Shown: one piece after another, positions 25,955 through 34,021 of the stretch
Layout of the letters: each line of letters begins with the position of its first letter
How positions within the stretch are numbered: position 1 is the stretch's first letter
Assembly (NCBI RefSeq): GCF_007859735.1
Contig: NZ_SIHI01000002.1
Span: forward strand, 1-64,000
Direction: 5' to 3'
DNA from: Thalassoglobus neptunius
GTDB taxonomy: Bacteria > Planctomycetota > Planctomycetia > Planctomycetales > Planctomycetaceae
DNA length: 64,000 nt
Position numbers and translations under genes: made by a program
The notes under the pieces: model-generated
Told to the model about the DNA's origin: nothing
The model's input: only the letters and a program-made list of their open reading frames with translations
The model's database searches: none

Positions 25955-25997
25955 AACAACACGGGGCACGACGATTGGGGTCGCATCCCGTGTTGTT
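25955..25997. terminator. Hairpin between greA and the metallo-beta-lactamase-fold gene
   Basis: An 11-bp perfect stem, AACAACACGGG (25955-25965) against CCCGTGTTGTT (25987-25997), with a 21-nt loop. On the minus strand it is followed by TTTTACATATTTA, so it looks like a terminator or insulator upstream of greA. No gene on that strand lies just upstream. A role as an attenuator or as an insulator of the divergent promoters is possible. Confidence 0.5.
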
Positions 25998-26288
25998 CTC
26001 TCATTCTTAACGGATCGTCTGCGAGATGTCTATCCCTTTTTGCTGCCGATATCTCGACATTCACTCGCGATCACCTTCTCGTCTGAAGGTGCAGGAGCCG
26101 AACCGTTCCGCTCACATTTGTTGCATTTTAACACAGGATTCGCCAATCTCAGATTTCCAGCTCACTTCAGTGAGAATGCTTTTCAAATTCGCATTCTCAG
26201 GTTCGCACAAGCAAGACAGCAGACCATCCGGTCTTACCGTTCCTGTAGGTGCACTGATTCAGAGCGATGTGCTCGAGGAGAATTTCCC

Positions 26289-27338
26289 ATGCGTTTCTGG
26301 ATGTTTATTTCCGCTTGCTTTCTAGGCCTTCTCATCTCCAGCCCCAGCGCAGAGGCAGGAAAAGAGGACGGACATCTCGACATCTACTTCATCGATGTTG
26401 AAGGCGGAGCAGCGACTCTGATCGTCACTCCTGTTGGAGAATCCATTCTCATCGATTCAGGATATCCCGACAACAACGGTCGCGATCGAGATCGGATTCT
26501 CGAAACAATCAAACTCGCCCACCTTGACCATATCGATCACGCTGTCGTTTCTCACTGGCACGTCGACCACTATGGCAACCATGCAACCCTGTCGTCCCTG
26601 ATTCCGATCCACAACTTCTGGGATCGCGGAATTCCCGATGCACTTCAGGAAGACAAGAACTTCGACACGCGCATCGCCGATTACAGAGCAGCGACACAAA
26701 ACCAGTCGCGCACACTCAGTGCGGGCGATCACTTCGAACTCGATTCCAATGGGACTCCGTTGTCAGTCACCGTTCTGACCTCCAGCCGCAACGTCATCCC
26801 GAACACAGGCGAACCGAATCCATTCGCTTCGGAAAGCGAAGAGCAGCCGAGAGATGAAACCGACAACGCATGCAGCTTAAGCCTGCTGTTCGAATTCGGG
26901 GACTTCCGTTTCCTTTGCTGCGGCGATTTGACATGGGAAATCGAAGCGAAGCTGATGACTCCCAACAACCCCGTTGGAACGGTTGACCTGTTCATGGTGA
27001 CACATCACGGATTGCCAACCAGCAACAATCCCGTCCTCGTCAAAGCTATCGATCCCACAGTGGCTGTCATGTGTAATGGCCCGACGAAGGGAGGCCATCC
27101 GGATTCCATCGCGACGATCCAGTCATGTCAGTCCCTGAAACATCTCTATCAGTTGCATCGAAATGTGAAGGTCGATGCCGATGCTCAAACACCAGCGGAG
27201 TTTATCGCCAACTCAGAGCCGACCGTAAATTGTGACGGGATTGGAGTGAAAGCCAGCGTTCGCCCCGACGGTTCCAGTTATACCGTTCAGATCGGTCACG
27301 ATGGGAAGCCAATCGAGTACCAGTCGCGAGAGAGATAA
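26289..27338 (+). CDS. Secreted metallo-beta-lactamase-fold protein (ComEC C-terminal-like)
   Basis: ATG at 26289 with ribosome site GAGGAGAA; 349 residues. A signal peptide ends near SAEA. The hydrolase metal-binding motif is intact: VVSHWHVDHYGNH (HxHxDH), followed by CCGDLTWE and the His of VTHHGLPTSNNP. The order and MFMVTHHG-type strand resemble the ComEC/Rec2 C-terminal nuclease domain rather than true beta-lactamases. The protein is not attached to a ComEC channel. A periplasmic phosphodiesterase or nuclease role is inferred; a long insert (TGEPNPFASESEEQPR) distinguishes it. Confidence 0.85.
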   Translation: MRFWMFISACFLGLLISSPSAEAGKEDGHLDIYFIDVEGGAATLIVTPVGESILIDSGYPDNNGRDRDRILETIKLAHLDHIDHAVVSHWHVDHYGNHATLSSLIPIHNFWDRGIPDALQEDKNFDTRIADYRAATQNQSRTLSAGDHFELDSNGTPLSVTVLTSSRNVIPNTGEPNPFASESEEQPRDETDNACSLSLLFEFGDFRFLCCGDLTWEIEAKLMTPNNPVGTVDLFMVTHHGLPTSNNPVLVKAIDPTVAVMCNGPTKGGHPDSIATIQSCQSLKHLYQLHRNVKVDADAQTPAEFIANSEPTVNCDGIGVKASVRPDGSSYTVQIGHDGKPIEYQSRER

Positions 27339-27552
27339 TCCTAGCGATTGTGTGATTCGCGAGACCAATTCTTCACAATCAATTTGTGACTATTGAAGCA
27401 GTCCGCGAAACTCTTCGAGAGCCCCACTCAAAATGAGACGCGAAATTTTCGCCTCGCTCAGAAGATCAGAGACTTCACGATCAGATGTGGTACGTTCTAG
27501 TAACTCACCACTTTGCCGCCTCGCTCACTCCGATGCGGCAACCATGAATGTC

Positions 27553-27583
27553 CTGTCGCGGTAGATCTTATCTGCCGCGACAG
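27553..27583 (+). terminator. Terminator-like hairpin after the metallo-beta-lactamase-fold gene
   Basis: CTGTCGCGGTAGAT (27553-27566) pairs with ATCTGCCGCGACAG (27570-27583) with one G-U, 3-nt loop, followed by TTCTATTC. It also sits about 30 bases before the start of the next gene, so it might instead lie in that gene's leader. Confidence 0.6.
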
Positions 27584-27615
27584 TTCTATTCACCGGTCAT
27601 TGAAGGTCTGAATCT

Positions 27616-28215
27616 ATGCTCCGAAACCTGACTCCAATCGCCCTGGCAGCTCTTCTTTGGATCACCGGACCAGTGGATTCCGCTTCATCAGAAGAGACCA
27701 CGCACCGCATCGAGCAATCGAATCATCAGATTCGTTCTCACAAGCAGACTCACTCGAAGCAGGTCGGACCAGGTTGGTACTTCCGCTGTGCTCCATGCGA
27801 AAACGGCTGGGAAGCCAATCCCGTTCCTCCTCAAGTCGCACCTCGAGAACTTCCGTTGGCATCGCTGCCAAGACCTGTTCCTCCGGCCGGAACAATCGGT
27901 CGGACCTACCAGATGATTTCGCGGCCTGTCCCTGTCGAGAAAAATCCTCGAACAGGAATGCTGGACGTTTACATCAACGGTGCTTACGAAGTGATCGTGC
28001 ACGACATGAACTCCCCGCGCATCGAGCAGAACATTGAGGGATTCCGTGACGCCGAAGATGAGAACGTTTGGCATTTCGAGTCCAATCCACTCTATCCCGG
28101 TCTCGATCACATTTATCGCGTGCAGGCGACATTCAAGAACGACGACGGATCGAATTGGACCGATGCCCGCTACGTCCGCCTGATCATGGGACGAGTCGTT
28201 GAACTCGACTTTTAG
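27616..28215 (+). CDS. Secreted protein of unknown function
   Basis: A 199-residue protein with a signal peptide (hydrophobic LTPIALAALLWITGP). After a His/Gln/Ser-rich linker it has a CAPC motif (FRCAPCENGW), a Pro-rich stretch, and a C-terminal beta-rich part (LDVYINGAYEVIVHDM to GRVVELDF). The C-terminal part has the pattern of the small TIGR03000-type domain found in Planctomycetes, but the match is weak. Function unknown. Its stop codon is the first triplet of repeat copy B. Confidence 0.7.
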   Translation: MLRNLTPIALAALLWITGPVDSASSEETTHRIEQSNHQIRSHKQTHSKQVGPGWYFRCAPCENGWEANPVPPQVAPRELPLASLPRPVPPAGTIGRTYQMISRPVPVEKNPRTGMLDVYINGAYEVIVHDMNSPRIEQNIEGFRDAEDENVWHFESNPLYPGLDHIYRVQATFKNDDGSNWTDARYVRLIMGRVVELDF

Positions 28216-28295
28216 AGCAAGTTGCTCTTTCCGGTGCACTCGCTTGAACTCTTTCATCAGGTAAGAATCTGAGTTTGCTCGAGTGAGTGCAAACC
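28213..28295 (+). repeat. Stop-codon-anchored repeat, copy B
   Basis: Starts at the TAG stop of the secreted-protein gene: TAGAGCAAGTTGCTCTTTCC, GTGCACTCGCTTGAACTC, TTTCATCAGGTAAGAATC, TGAGTTTGCTCGAGTGAGTG. It is the best-preserved copy, with the 7-bp inverted repeat AGAGCAA/TTGCTCT directly after the first base of the stop. Confidence 0.8.
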
Positions 28296-28345
28296 AAATC
28301 AGACAATGAACTAGAAACTCCTGCGCAACAAGTTTCGTTGCTGTT

Positions 28346-28375
28346 TTCTGAGCGGTACCACCTTCTGAGCGGTAC
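28346..28375. repeat. Direct repeat of 13 bp downstream of copy B
   Basis: TTCTGAGCGGTAC occurs at 28346-28358 and 28363-28375. It lies in the 213-base gap between repeat copy B and the 3' end of leuA, where nothing else was recognised. Confidence 0.6.
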
Positions 28376-28508
28376 TGTTCCTTCGCTGCCCCCAGCTCCA
28401 ACGAGTGCAGAGAAACCATCGAGCTGGCTCCGAAGCAATTTCGAAACCCGCGACTCGAGTGGTTTCTCGAAACACTCATCGAACTGAAAACGGTTCTGCG
28501 ACCAGACT

Positions 28509-30083
28509 TTAAAGCCCCTTCTGCTCGCTCTTTCTTCTTCCACGAGTTCGAGACAGTGATTTATTCAATGCCTGCAAATAGCTGTAGGCACTCGCTTCAA
28601 TCACATCTGTGCTGACTCCTTTTCCGTGGAAATTCAGTCCATCAACGTCAATCGAAAGACTGACCTCGCCGAGCGCATCTTTTCCACTGGAAACACTTCT
28701 GACCGAATAGTTGGTCAACTTCGCCGACACTCCGGTAATTCGTTCGAGACATTTGAACGCGGCATCAACCGGGCCATCACCTGTGGCGGCGTCCTGCACA
28801 ATCTTCCCGGATTCATGTTCCAGTTCGATCGTTGCCGTCGGAATGGTTCCCGTTCCACCGAGAGTGTGGAAGTTCTTGATCGACCACTCCTGTTCAATCA
28901 ACGCGCTCGACTGATTGTCGACGAGAGCAATCACATCCGAGTCGTAGATTTCCTTCTTCTTATCCGCCAAAGCGATGAAAGCGTCAAAGACTTTCTGGAA
29001 ATCTTCATCGTTCAGCGAGAAACCCAACGTTTCGATTCGATCACGAAACGCATGGCGACCGCTGTGTTTTCCGAGCACCAGATTCTGGCCAACGTAGCCG
29101 ACATCTTCCGGTCGCATGATCTCGTAGGTCGTCCGCTCCTGAAGCATTCCATGCTGATGAATTCCGGACTCATGAGCGAATGCGTTCTGACCGACAATCG
29201 CTTTGTTCCGCTGAACGGCCATTCCGGTCACATTCGAAATGAGTCGACTCGTCGGATACAGCTTCTTGGTGTTGATGTTGGTCTCGACTTTGAAGTAGTC
29301 CTGACGGGTCTTCAACGCCATGACGACTTCTTCAAGAGCCGCATTCCCCGCACGTTCTCCCAACCCATTCATCGTACACTCAATCTGTCGGGCTCCGGAT
29401 TCGACGCCTGCCAAACTGTTGGCAACCGCTAACCCAAGGTCATTGTGACAGTGAGTACTGATGACCGCCCGATCGATGTTCGGAACGTTCGCTTTCAAGT
29501 AGGAAATCACAGTCCGAAAATGGTCCGGTGTGGCATAGCCAACGGTATCCGGAATGTTGACAGTGGTCGCTCCCGCGTCGATTGTCTTTTCGACAACCTC
29601 GCAGAGGAAATCGAGTTCCGTTCGCGACGCATCCTCCGGTGAGAACTCAACATTCGGGACGGTGATATCGCTGCGAGTCGCCATCTGGTCGCTGGCATAT
29701 TTCACCATTTCGACAGCTCGGCGGATAATTTCCTCCTTGGCCATCTTCAATTTGAATTCACGGTGAATCGCACTCGTGGCGAGAAAGACGTGAATCCGGG
29801 CGTTCTTGGCATGCTGCAACGCTTCCCAGGCGCGATCAACATCTTCCTTTCGACAGCGTGCCAACGCACAGATCGTCGACTGATCGCCATACATCTCGGC
29901 AATTTTCTGGACAGCTTCAAAGTCTCCGGGAGATGCAATCGGGAACCCTGCCTCGACCACATCGACTCCAAGTTCCACCAGCGCTTTCGCCACCTCAAGT
30001 TTTTCAGCAGTGTCCATGCTGCAGCCCGGAGATTGCTCCCCATCGCGGAGAGTGGTGTCGAAAATCGTAATCGTGTCAGACAT
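28509..30083 (-). CDS. leuA: 2-isopropylmalate synthase
   Basis: First committed step of leucine synthesis: acetyl-CoA plus 2-oxoisovalerate. ATG at 30083 after GAAAGGGAC; about 524 residues. The catalytic TIM barrel has [15 protein letters not shown], the metal site [13 protein letters not shown], and NGLGERAGN. The C-terminal LeuA allosteric domain is present ([20 protein letters not shown] to [10 protein letters not shown]), so leucine feedback is expected. A leucine-rich leader peptide and terminator precede it. No other leu gene is adjacent, so it is probably a single-gene unit. The last codons reach 28509. Confidence 0.96.
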   Translation of the reverse strand: MSDTITIFDTTLRDGEQSPGCSMDTAEKLEVAKALVELGVDVVEAGFPIASPGDFEAVQKIAEMYGDQSTICALARCRKEDVDRAWEALQHAKNARIHVFLATSAIHREFKLKMAKEEIIRRAVEMVKYASDQMATRSDITVPNVEFSPEDASRTELDFLCEVVEKTIDAGATTVNIPDTVGYATPDHFRTVISYLKANVPNIDRAVISTHCHNDLGLAVANSLAGVESGARQIECTMNGLGERAGNAALEEVVMALKTRQDYFKVETNINTKKLYPTSRLISNVTGMAVQRNKAIVGQNAFAHESGIHQHGMLQERTTYEIMRPEDVGYVGQNLVLGKHSGRHAFRDRIETLGFSLNDEDFQKVFDAFIALADKKKEIYDSDVIALVDNQSSALIEQEWSIKNFHTLGGTGTIPTATIELEHESGKIVQDAATGDGPVDAAFKCLERITGVSAKLTNYSVRSVSSGKDALGEVSLSIDVDGLNFHGKGVSTDVIEASAYSYLQALNKSLSRTRGRRKSEQKGL

Positions 30084-30160
30084 TGTGTCCCTTTCGGTGG
30101 ACAATCGGGTTCTGAAAAATCACTGGTGCGAAGACTCGCAGAAAACGGAAATCAGGAAAC

Positions 30161-30196
30161 AAAAAAACCCTGAGGCTTTCCAGGAAAGCCTCAGGG
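30161..30196 (-). terminator. Attenuator terminator in the leuA leader
   Basis: On the minus strand CCCTGAGGCTTTCC (30196-30183) pairs perfectly with GGAAAGCCTCAGGG (30181-30168), one-base centre, followed by seven T residues (30167-30161). The 3' arm ends about 80 bases before the leuA start codon. The 5' arm's CCTGAGGC can pair instead with GTCTTAGG at 30237-30230 at the end of the leader peptide, which gives an antiterminator. Confidence 0.88.
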
Positions 30197-30230
30197 TGAA
30201 ATGGTCTGTCTATAATATCAGAGCATCAGC

Positions 30231-30296
30231 CTAAGACCTCCGGAGAGGAAGTAGACCTAGTAGAAGGTTGATCGAAATGGCGGATGCGTGATTCAT
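30231..30296 (-). CDS. leuL: Leucine-rich leader peptide of leuA (attenuation)
   Basis: A 21-codon frame, MNHASAISINLLLGLLPLRRS then TAG, with six Leu codons in eight positions (CTT CTA CTA, then CTA CTT, then CTC). It sits between a promoter and the leuA terminator. Ribosome stalling at the Leu codons when charged tRNA-Leu is scarce would leave the GTCTTAGG end of the frame free to pair with the terminator's 5' arm; a ribosome reaching the stop codon would cover it. Leaders of this kind are known for leu operons in proteobacteria. The frame opens only about seven bases after the -10 box, so the message is nearly leaderless. Confidence 0.85.
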   Translation of the reverse strand: MNHASAISINLLLGLLPLRRS

Positions 30297-30303
30297 AGGT
30301 ATG

Positions 30304-30332
30304 AGATTAGATCGATCAATGAGCGACGTCAA
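30304..30332 (-). promoter_or_regulatory. Sigma-70-type promoter of the leuA leader
   Basis: On the minus strand -35 TTGACG (30332-30327), 17-bp spacer, -10 TAATCT (30309-30304). Transcription should start around 30298-30296, right at the leader peptide ATG. Confidence 0.75.
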
Positions 30333-30888
30333 GTTTGACTCCATTTCATTCGAAGAGAGCCACTCGACAAAACAGACAGTCGGATATTGATGTATTCGGT
30401 TCGAAAATGACCGACACTTCATCCGACTGCCGAAAATCAGCACTTTTGAGGACCCCATTCTCGGCAACAAGTTCGCTGCGATTTCGAAGAAAAGTCAGCT
30501 ATGTTCTCTGATTCCGTCAGAAACTCGACGAAAATTCGTTTCTTCTTTGAATTCCATTCGCGAGTTCGAAGGATCATCGACAAACTTCATCCACAGCGTC
30601 ATTGGTCCGATTTCTCAGTTTCTCTGACCGCCTGAATTTTGAGCGTTCAGAACACGCAGAAGACGCTCGACCCGGTCCGAAGATTCGCCGGAAGGAACTC
30701 AATTCCCTTGGAATCTTCGAGTTTGTGAAAGCAATCGGTTTCGAAACTTGCTCTCTGTGATCTCACCCGCCACATTGCACGCCTGTTTGAGCCGAGAGTT
30801 TCTCAGGCCTACAATTTTGGAAGTTCTCGTTCGTTACCGCGGAACCTGAACTGACTGCCTTAAAATACGTATTGAATGGACTGTCGAC
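30333..30888. other. Intergenic region between leuA leader and the QueD/PTPS family gene
   Basis: About 550 bases, divergent on both sides. Apart from the leuA promoter at its edge, I see no gene, repeat or strong hairpin. The promoter of the downstream gene should lie before 30889, but no clear boxes were picked. Confidence 0.45.
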
Positions 30889-31293
30889 ATGTTTCGCGTC
30901 ACGCAGGAAATCGACTTCTGTTACGGTCACCGCCTGCTCAATTACGACGGGAAGTGCAAACACTTGCACGGCCACAACGGAAAAGCAGTAATCGTTCTCC
31001 AGGGAGAAACACTGGACGATCGGGGGATGTTGATCGATTTCACCGATATCAAAAAACGGGTTCGATGCTGGATCGAAGAGAACCTCGATCATCGCATGAT
31101 TCTTTGCGAACGCGATCCCATTCTCCCCTTTCTACAGGAACAGGGCGAACCTCTATTCGTCATTCCCGACAATCCAACTGCCGAAAACATCGCAAAGCTC
31201 ATCTATGAGCAAGCGCGAGAACATGGGCTTCCCGTCCGTGAAGTCAGTCTTTGGGAAACGGTTCGATCCTGTGCGACATATTCGCAAGGGTGA
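30889..31293 (+). CDS. queD: 6-pyruvoyl-tetrahydropterin synthase family protein (QueD-like)
   Basis: A 134-residue protein. The zinc ligands are His14 (CYGHRL) and the pair in CKHLHGHN. The catalytic Cys-to-His region and the Glu of VSLWET near the C-terminus fit the family. QueD makes 6-carboxy-tetrahydropterin for queuosine; related PTPS enzymes serve other pterins. No other queuosine gene lies nearby, so the substrate is uncertain. A member with family length, ATG start, possibly monocistronic. Confidence 0.88.
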   Translation: MFRVTQEIDFCYGHRLLNYDGKCKHLHGHNGKAVIVLQGETLDDRGMLIDFTDIKKRVRCWIEENLDHRMILCERDPILPFLQEQGEPLFVIPDNPTAENIAKLIYEQAREHGLPVREVSLWETVRSCATYSQG

Positions 31294-31332
31294 TCACGAT
31301 AAGACACCCGCAGAAGATTCGATCCGTCAGCT

Positions 31333-32043
31333 CTATGAGAGAGGAGCCAGACACTCAGGCGTTTCATTGCGGGCATTGTTGACTGTCGAAGAGATCGGAA
31401 CAGCCTCGAAATTCTCCCACTCGAATGGCTGAATCAATTCGCTCAGAGCGCTTGCTTCGACTTCATGATCAAGCCACACAGCTGCTGATTCCCCACTCAA
31501 AATCACCGGCATTCGGTCATGAATAGGTGACATGAACGAGTTGGCTGCTGCCGTCAGAATCGTGAACGAGAGAATTTCTGCCGGCTCGTCTCGATCCGGT
31601 CCACCGGACTGCTTCAGCAGTTCCCACAACCCCGCCATCGCGAACGGAGAATCATCCGTCTGATGGATATGGAACGGTTGTTTTTCCTTCCCGCTGCGTT
31701 TCCATTCGTAAAAACCGCTCGCGGGAACGAGGCATCTCCGCCGCTTGAACGCCGAGCGAAACGACGGTTTTTCCGCAACGGTCTCCGAACGGGCGTTGAT
31801 CATCTTCGCTCCGATCCGCAGATCCTTGGCCCACGAAGGGATCAGTCCCCAGCGCATCGGAGTGAGGACCGGAGTGTCCGATTCACCGAGGTGACAGACG
31901 ATGGACTTCTGTGTCGGAGCGATGTTGAACCGGGTCAAACAGGAATCGAACTCTTGAGGATTGGAGCGGATCCCCTGCTCCGTTGTCCCGAAAAGTGATT
32001 TCAGATCGGCTGCGGTGATTCGAAGATTAAAACGACCGCACAC
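31333..32043 (-). CDS. yedK: SOS-response-associated peptidase / abasic-site protein of the YedK/HMCES (SRAP) family
   Basis: A 236-residue protein starting with GTG then TGC, so Cys2 (the residue that crosslinks to abasic sites) follows the start: MCGRFNLRITAADL. Other SRAP motifs are PTQ near 45, MRWGLIPSWAKD, INARSETVAEKPSF, RCLVPASGFYEWK and the late MSPIHDRMPVIL with the catalytic His. The family forms a DNA-protein crosslink at abasic sites in single-stranded DNA. It is a stand-alone gene; no LexA box was recognised upstream. Confidence 0.93.
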   Translation of the reverse strand: MCGRFNLRITAADLKSLFGTTEQGIRSNPQEFDSCLTRFNIAPTQKSIVCHLGESDTPVLTPMRWGLIPSWAKDLRIGAKMINARSETVAEKPSFRSAFKRRRCLVPASGFYEWKRSGKEKQPFHIHQTDDSPFAMAGLWELLKQSGGPDRDEPAEILSFTILTAAANSFMSPIHDRMPVILSGESAAVWLDHEVEASALSELIQPFEWENFEAVPISSTVNNARNETPECLAPLS

Positions 32044-32149
32044 AATTTCTCTCCGTTGTTGTCATCGCGAGAGCGGCATCCATGCCTCGCAAAGTTCCCG
32101 ATGTATGACTCTCACACTCCATATTCACGCTCTGAGAGCATTTGTTGAT

Positions 32150-32237
32150 AGTTTCTCACTCACTCGCACGAACAACCTCAGCCTTTAGTCTGATGAAACA
32201 ACCGAAGCGAGTACACAGGAAAGAACAACTTGCTTTA
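32150..32237 (-). repeat. Stop-codon-anchored repeat, copy C
   Basis: On the minus strand it starts at the TAA stop of the aldehyde dehydrogenase: TAAAGCAAGTTGTTCTTTCC, then TACTCGCTTCGG, TTTCATCAGACTAAAGGC, TGAGGTTGTTCGTGCGAGTG. It aligns with copy B along its whole length, the stop codon being TAA instead of TAG. Confidence 0.75.
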
Positions 32238-33671
32238 GTGGGCAGGAGGCGGAGAATTCTGGAAGGCTCGGTTTCGGAACATGAAATCGATGATGTTCCC
32301 TTCGTGCGGCTGCAGCCAGTTGAGCTGCATCGTTTTCACCGGGCCAATGTTCAGGCGATCGATGTTGGTCGCATCGAGCAATTGCCGGGACCAGTTTTCG
32401 TCCTCGGTAAGAACGCTACAAACAAGCGTCGATCCGATCGTGCGAATCATCTTGTCTTGCGGGCATTCGACGACCGATGCAAACGGGAACATGTACTCAC
32501 TGTTCGCCAGGAAAGGTTCAGGACTGCTGCAGTGAACAATGGTTGGTCGAAGAAAATCATAACGATCTTCGGAGACCCAGCGATCTCCATCACGATATTT
32601 GGCAGTGACTTCCGTCACACCGTGTTCGCCGAGCTTTTCCTCGATCTGATCATTCATCGCCTCAGCGACGCCTTTCGTTGTGAAAGCCGCGAGCGAAGCG
32701 TTCGGATCGGTCATCGGAAGCGGCGCGACCGGCCCAAGCTTCTCAGCAATTGCTTCCACGATTTCTTCCGTATGACGTGATGCCCAGATCCCGGAAGCAT
32801 TGATACAACTTCGACCCGAGTTCGCGAAAATACTATCGACGAGAAGATCGAGATGGTCTTCCCAGCGATCGACGAGATCGTCGCCAATCAGAACCTTCGA
32901 GAACCCCGGTCCGTGTGCCTGAACGCGTGGGTTCGCCGCATATTGATCGATGGTCTGCTGGCCTCCAAAAATCATCGACCGTTCACAGGTTTCCATCAAT
33001 GCTGCCCCACACTCGCGAGGCCCGGGATACAGGCAGAAGACTTCCGCTGGAATCCCAGCTTCGACCATTGCTGCAAACATTCGATAAGGCGTCCACGGTT
33101 CCTGCGAACCGGGCTTAAGCACCAATCCCAGCTGCAACGGAATCAGCGGCAGCCAAAGCGTATGCACTCCCGGTGAGTTGTTCGGAAGAACTGCACCGAG
33201 CACGGGAGCTGTCGCCTGATAGCTCACCATCACTCCGCGATCTTCCATCCCGTATCCGCGAGAGAGAATTTCGAACGGCAGCCCGCGCGTCAGAGCTTCC
33301 AGAACTTCCTTCATGTGCTGCATCACGAATGCATTCTTCTTCATGTTGAATGCACACATATGCTCGGGAAGGCCGGTTGTCGCTGATTGAATGCGACAAA
33401 AATCGGCAGGCGACTGCATGCCATTTCCGAGCGGAAGATCCGCCGACATGAATAGTTCGCCAGCTTTCGCACACATCTCGCAAAGCTGTTCGATGGAAAA
33501 TTCTCGAAGGCGATTTCTCGCATTCGCAGCTTTTCGCATATCCATCTTGATCAAACCGCCGTTGGCCTGATCCATCTGCGCCAGTTCTTCGCCCGTTTCA
33601 AAGTGGACGACAGGAGCTTTGTCCATTGAGGTGTACGGTTTTCCCCAACGAATCACGGGAATCTCAAGCAT
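32235..33671 (-). CDS. Aldehyde dehydrogenase superfamily protein
   Basis: A 478-residue ALDH-fold protein. The N-terminal cofactor domain includes VLGAVLPNNSPGVHTLWLPL and LVLKPGSQEP. The catalytic Cys lies in FANSGRSCINASGIWAS (about residue 290), with a Gly-Gln pair (FGGQQT) before it. The C-terminal domain resembles that of CoA-dependent or other non-canonical family members rather than the typical ALDH9 type. The substrate is unknown. It stands alone; its stop codon begins repeat copy C. Confidence 0.85.
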   Translation of the reverse strand: MLEIPVIRWGKPYTSMDKAPVVHFETGEELAQMDQANGGLIKMDMRKAANARNRLREFSIEQLCEMCAKAGELFMSADLPLGNGMQSPADFCRIQSATTGLPEHMCAFNMKKNAFVMQHMKEVLEALTRGLPFEILSRGYGMEDRGVMVSYQATAPVLGAVLPNNSPGVHTLWLPLIPLQLGLVLKPGSQEPWTPYRMFAAMVEAGIPAEVFCLYPGPRECGAALMETCERSMIFGGQQTIDQYAANPRVQAHGPGFSKVLIGDDLVDRWEDHLDLLVDSIFANSGRSCINASGIWASRHTEEIVEAIAEKLGPVAPLPMTDPNASLAAFTTKGVAEAMNDQIEEKLGEHGVTEVTAKYRDGDRWVSEDRYDFLRPTIVHCSSPEPFLANSEYMFPFASVVECPQDKMIRTIGSTLVCSVLTEDENWSRQLLDATNIDRLNIGPVKTMQLNWLQPHEGNIIDFMFRNRAFQNSPPPAH

Positions 33672-34021
33672 GTTCGACGACTTTCAGAAGATGGCTGGCG
33701 GCCAGCCGGGAACGAAACAATACAAAATGATCTCTCAGAACATCGTAGGAGTTTTCGACCGGTTGCCAAGTCCCCAGACGGTCAACCTTCCCGGCCGATT
33801 GCATCAGTGAGTTTTTGTGAAGATATTCGGTCAATCAAGCTGTCGACCGAATCCGAACCCGATCGCCCATTTCCTGCGGGGTTTTGATCGGACCGACAAA
33901 CAACGCGACCCCACCAGAAATTCTTCCGGCAGGGTCGCGATGGAATTTTCAGTTTGAAACGAGAAAGAATTGAAACGAGACAAACAATTCTCGACGGAGA
34001 CGAAAAACTCGCCCGAAAGTC
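33672..34021. other. Intergenic region with one terminator
   Basis: About 350 bases between the aldehyde dehydrogenase 5' end and the DUF1501 3' end, both minus strand. It contains the terminator of the DUF1501 operon (33904-33939) and must hold the aldehyde dehydrogenase promoter. No small gene is seen. Confidence 0.5.
33904..33939 (-). terminator. Terminator of the sigma factor-DUF1501 operon
   Basis: On the minus strand CGCGACCC (33939-33932) pairs with GGGTCGCG (33911-33904), 20-nt loop with further weak pairing, followed by TTGTTTGTC. It lies about 80 bases after the DUF1501 stop. Confidence 0.65.

Noticed and set aside
28626-29432. A 268-codon open frame on the plus strand inside leuA
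   Set aside because: It lies opposite the clear leuA coding sequence and has no recognisable domain; a shadow of a GC-balanced gene.
30161-30332. A T-box or leucine riboswitch upstream of leuA
   Set aside because: No T-box conserved sequence is present, and the Leu-rich leader frame plus terminator already explain the structure.
211-32237. The stop-codon repeats as integron attC sites
   Set aside because: attC sites also follow stop codons, but the core GTTRRRY and inverse core RYYYAAC pair is not found at the ends, and there is no integrase gene or cassette array.
211-32237. The stop-codon repeats as simple intrinsic terminators
   Set aside because: The AGAGCAA/TTGCTCT hairpin is short, the T-run is only three, and conservation extends 60-110 bases beyond it; a terminator would not need this.
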